From Quadrisphaera sp. (GTDB lineage Bacteria; Actinomycetota; Actinomycetes; Actinomycetales; Quadrisphaeraceae), in NCBI GenBank assembly GCA_029258695.1, contig JARIBR010000301.1, forward strand, positions 1 to 5,229: 5,229 nucleotides of DNA, read 5' to 3'. Of this stretch, positions 5,187 through 5,229 are shown one piece after another. The notes under the pieces were generated by a model. It had not been told where the DNA came from. It did not search any database and was given only the letters and a program-made list of their open reading frames with translations. Within the stretch, counting starts at the first letter, position 1. Each line of letters begins with the position of its first letter. The position numbers and the translations under genes were made by a program.

Positions 5187-5229
5187 GTGAAGACCGGAAT
5201 CCACCCCGAGTACCACGAGGTCACCGTCA
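5187..5229 (+). CDS. rpmE: 50S ribosomal protein bL31, N-terminus (3' truncated by window)
   Basis: Only the first 14 codons are present, reading MKTGIHPEYHEVTV. The MK-x-(G/D)IHPxY start is the hallmark of bL31, a small protein of the large ribosomal subunit that contacts the small subunit. Placement directly after rho is the usual actinobacterial order, commonly followed by prfA, which would lie beyond the window. The start has a good ribosome binding site. The cysteines that separate zinc-binding from zinc-free bL31 types normally come just after this point, so the type cannot be told. Confidence 0.9.
   Translation, partial: MKTGIHPEYHEVTV

Noticed and set aside
1611..5216. A 1201-codon open frame on the - strand covering most of thrB, rho and the start of rpmE
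   Set aside because: It is antisense to well-recognised genes, has Arg/Gly/Ala/Pro-biased composition and no family resemblance. Such frames arise because stop codons are rare in the antisense frames of very GC-rich genes.

Overview
The window comes from a very GC-rich genome with almost exclusively G/C-ending codons, GTG starts on three of the four genes whose start is visible, and the gene order hom-thrC-thrB-rho-rpmE. That order, together with the long disordered insertion in Rho, points to a high-GC actinobacterium. The protein sequences look most like Micrococcales to me, but I cannot fix a genus by eye. All genes are on the + strand and all are housekeeping genes. I see no mobile element, CRISPR array, tRNA, rRNA or defence system.

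Layout. Positions 2-340 hold the last 112 residues of homoserine dehydrogenase (hom), mainly its ACT domain. One base later starts threonine synthase (thrC, 342-1412). A 50-base gap, half of it a perfect GC hairpin, leads to homoserine kinase (thrB, 1463-2506). These three enzymes convert aspartate semialdehyde to homoserine (Hom), O-phosphohomoserine (ThrB) and threonine (ThrC). They are probably one operon with its promoter upstream of the window. A 355-base gap (2507-2861) carries a plausible extended -10 promoter and several stem-forming sequences, and reads as the leader of rho (2862-5069, 735 residues). After 117 bases with another promoter-like site and a good stem-loop comes the first 14 codons of rpmE (ribosomal protein bL31), cut by the window end.

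No wholly new system is visible. The parts worth a second look are non-coding or in protein insertions. They are: an 8-bp all-GC hairpin abutting the thrB start codon, with no Shine-Dalgarno sequence beside it; a structured rho leader with a dyad over the likely -10 box; a 43-base stem-loop in front of rpmE that could be a ribosomal-protein leader; and low-complexity insertions in Hom, ThrB and Rho, the last with tandem ERQQG-type repeats. No intrinsic terminator (GC hairpin followed by a T-run) is visible anywhere in the window.
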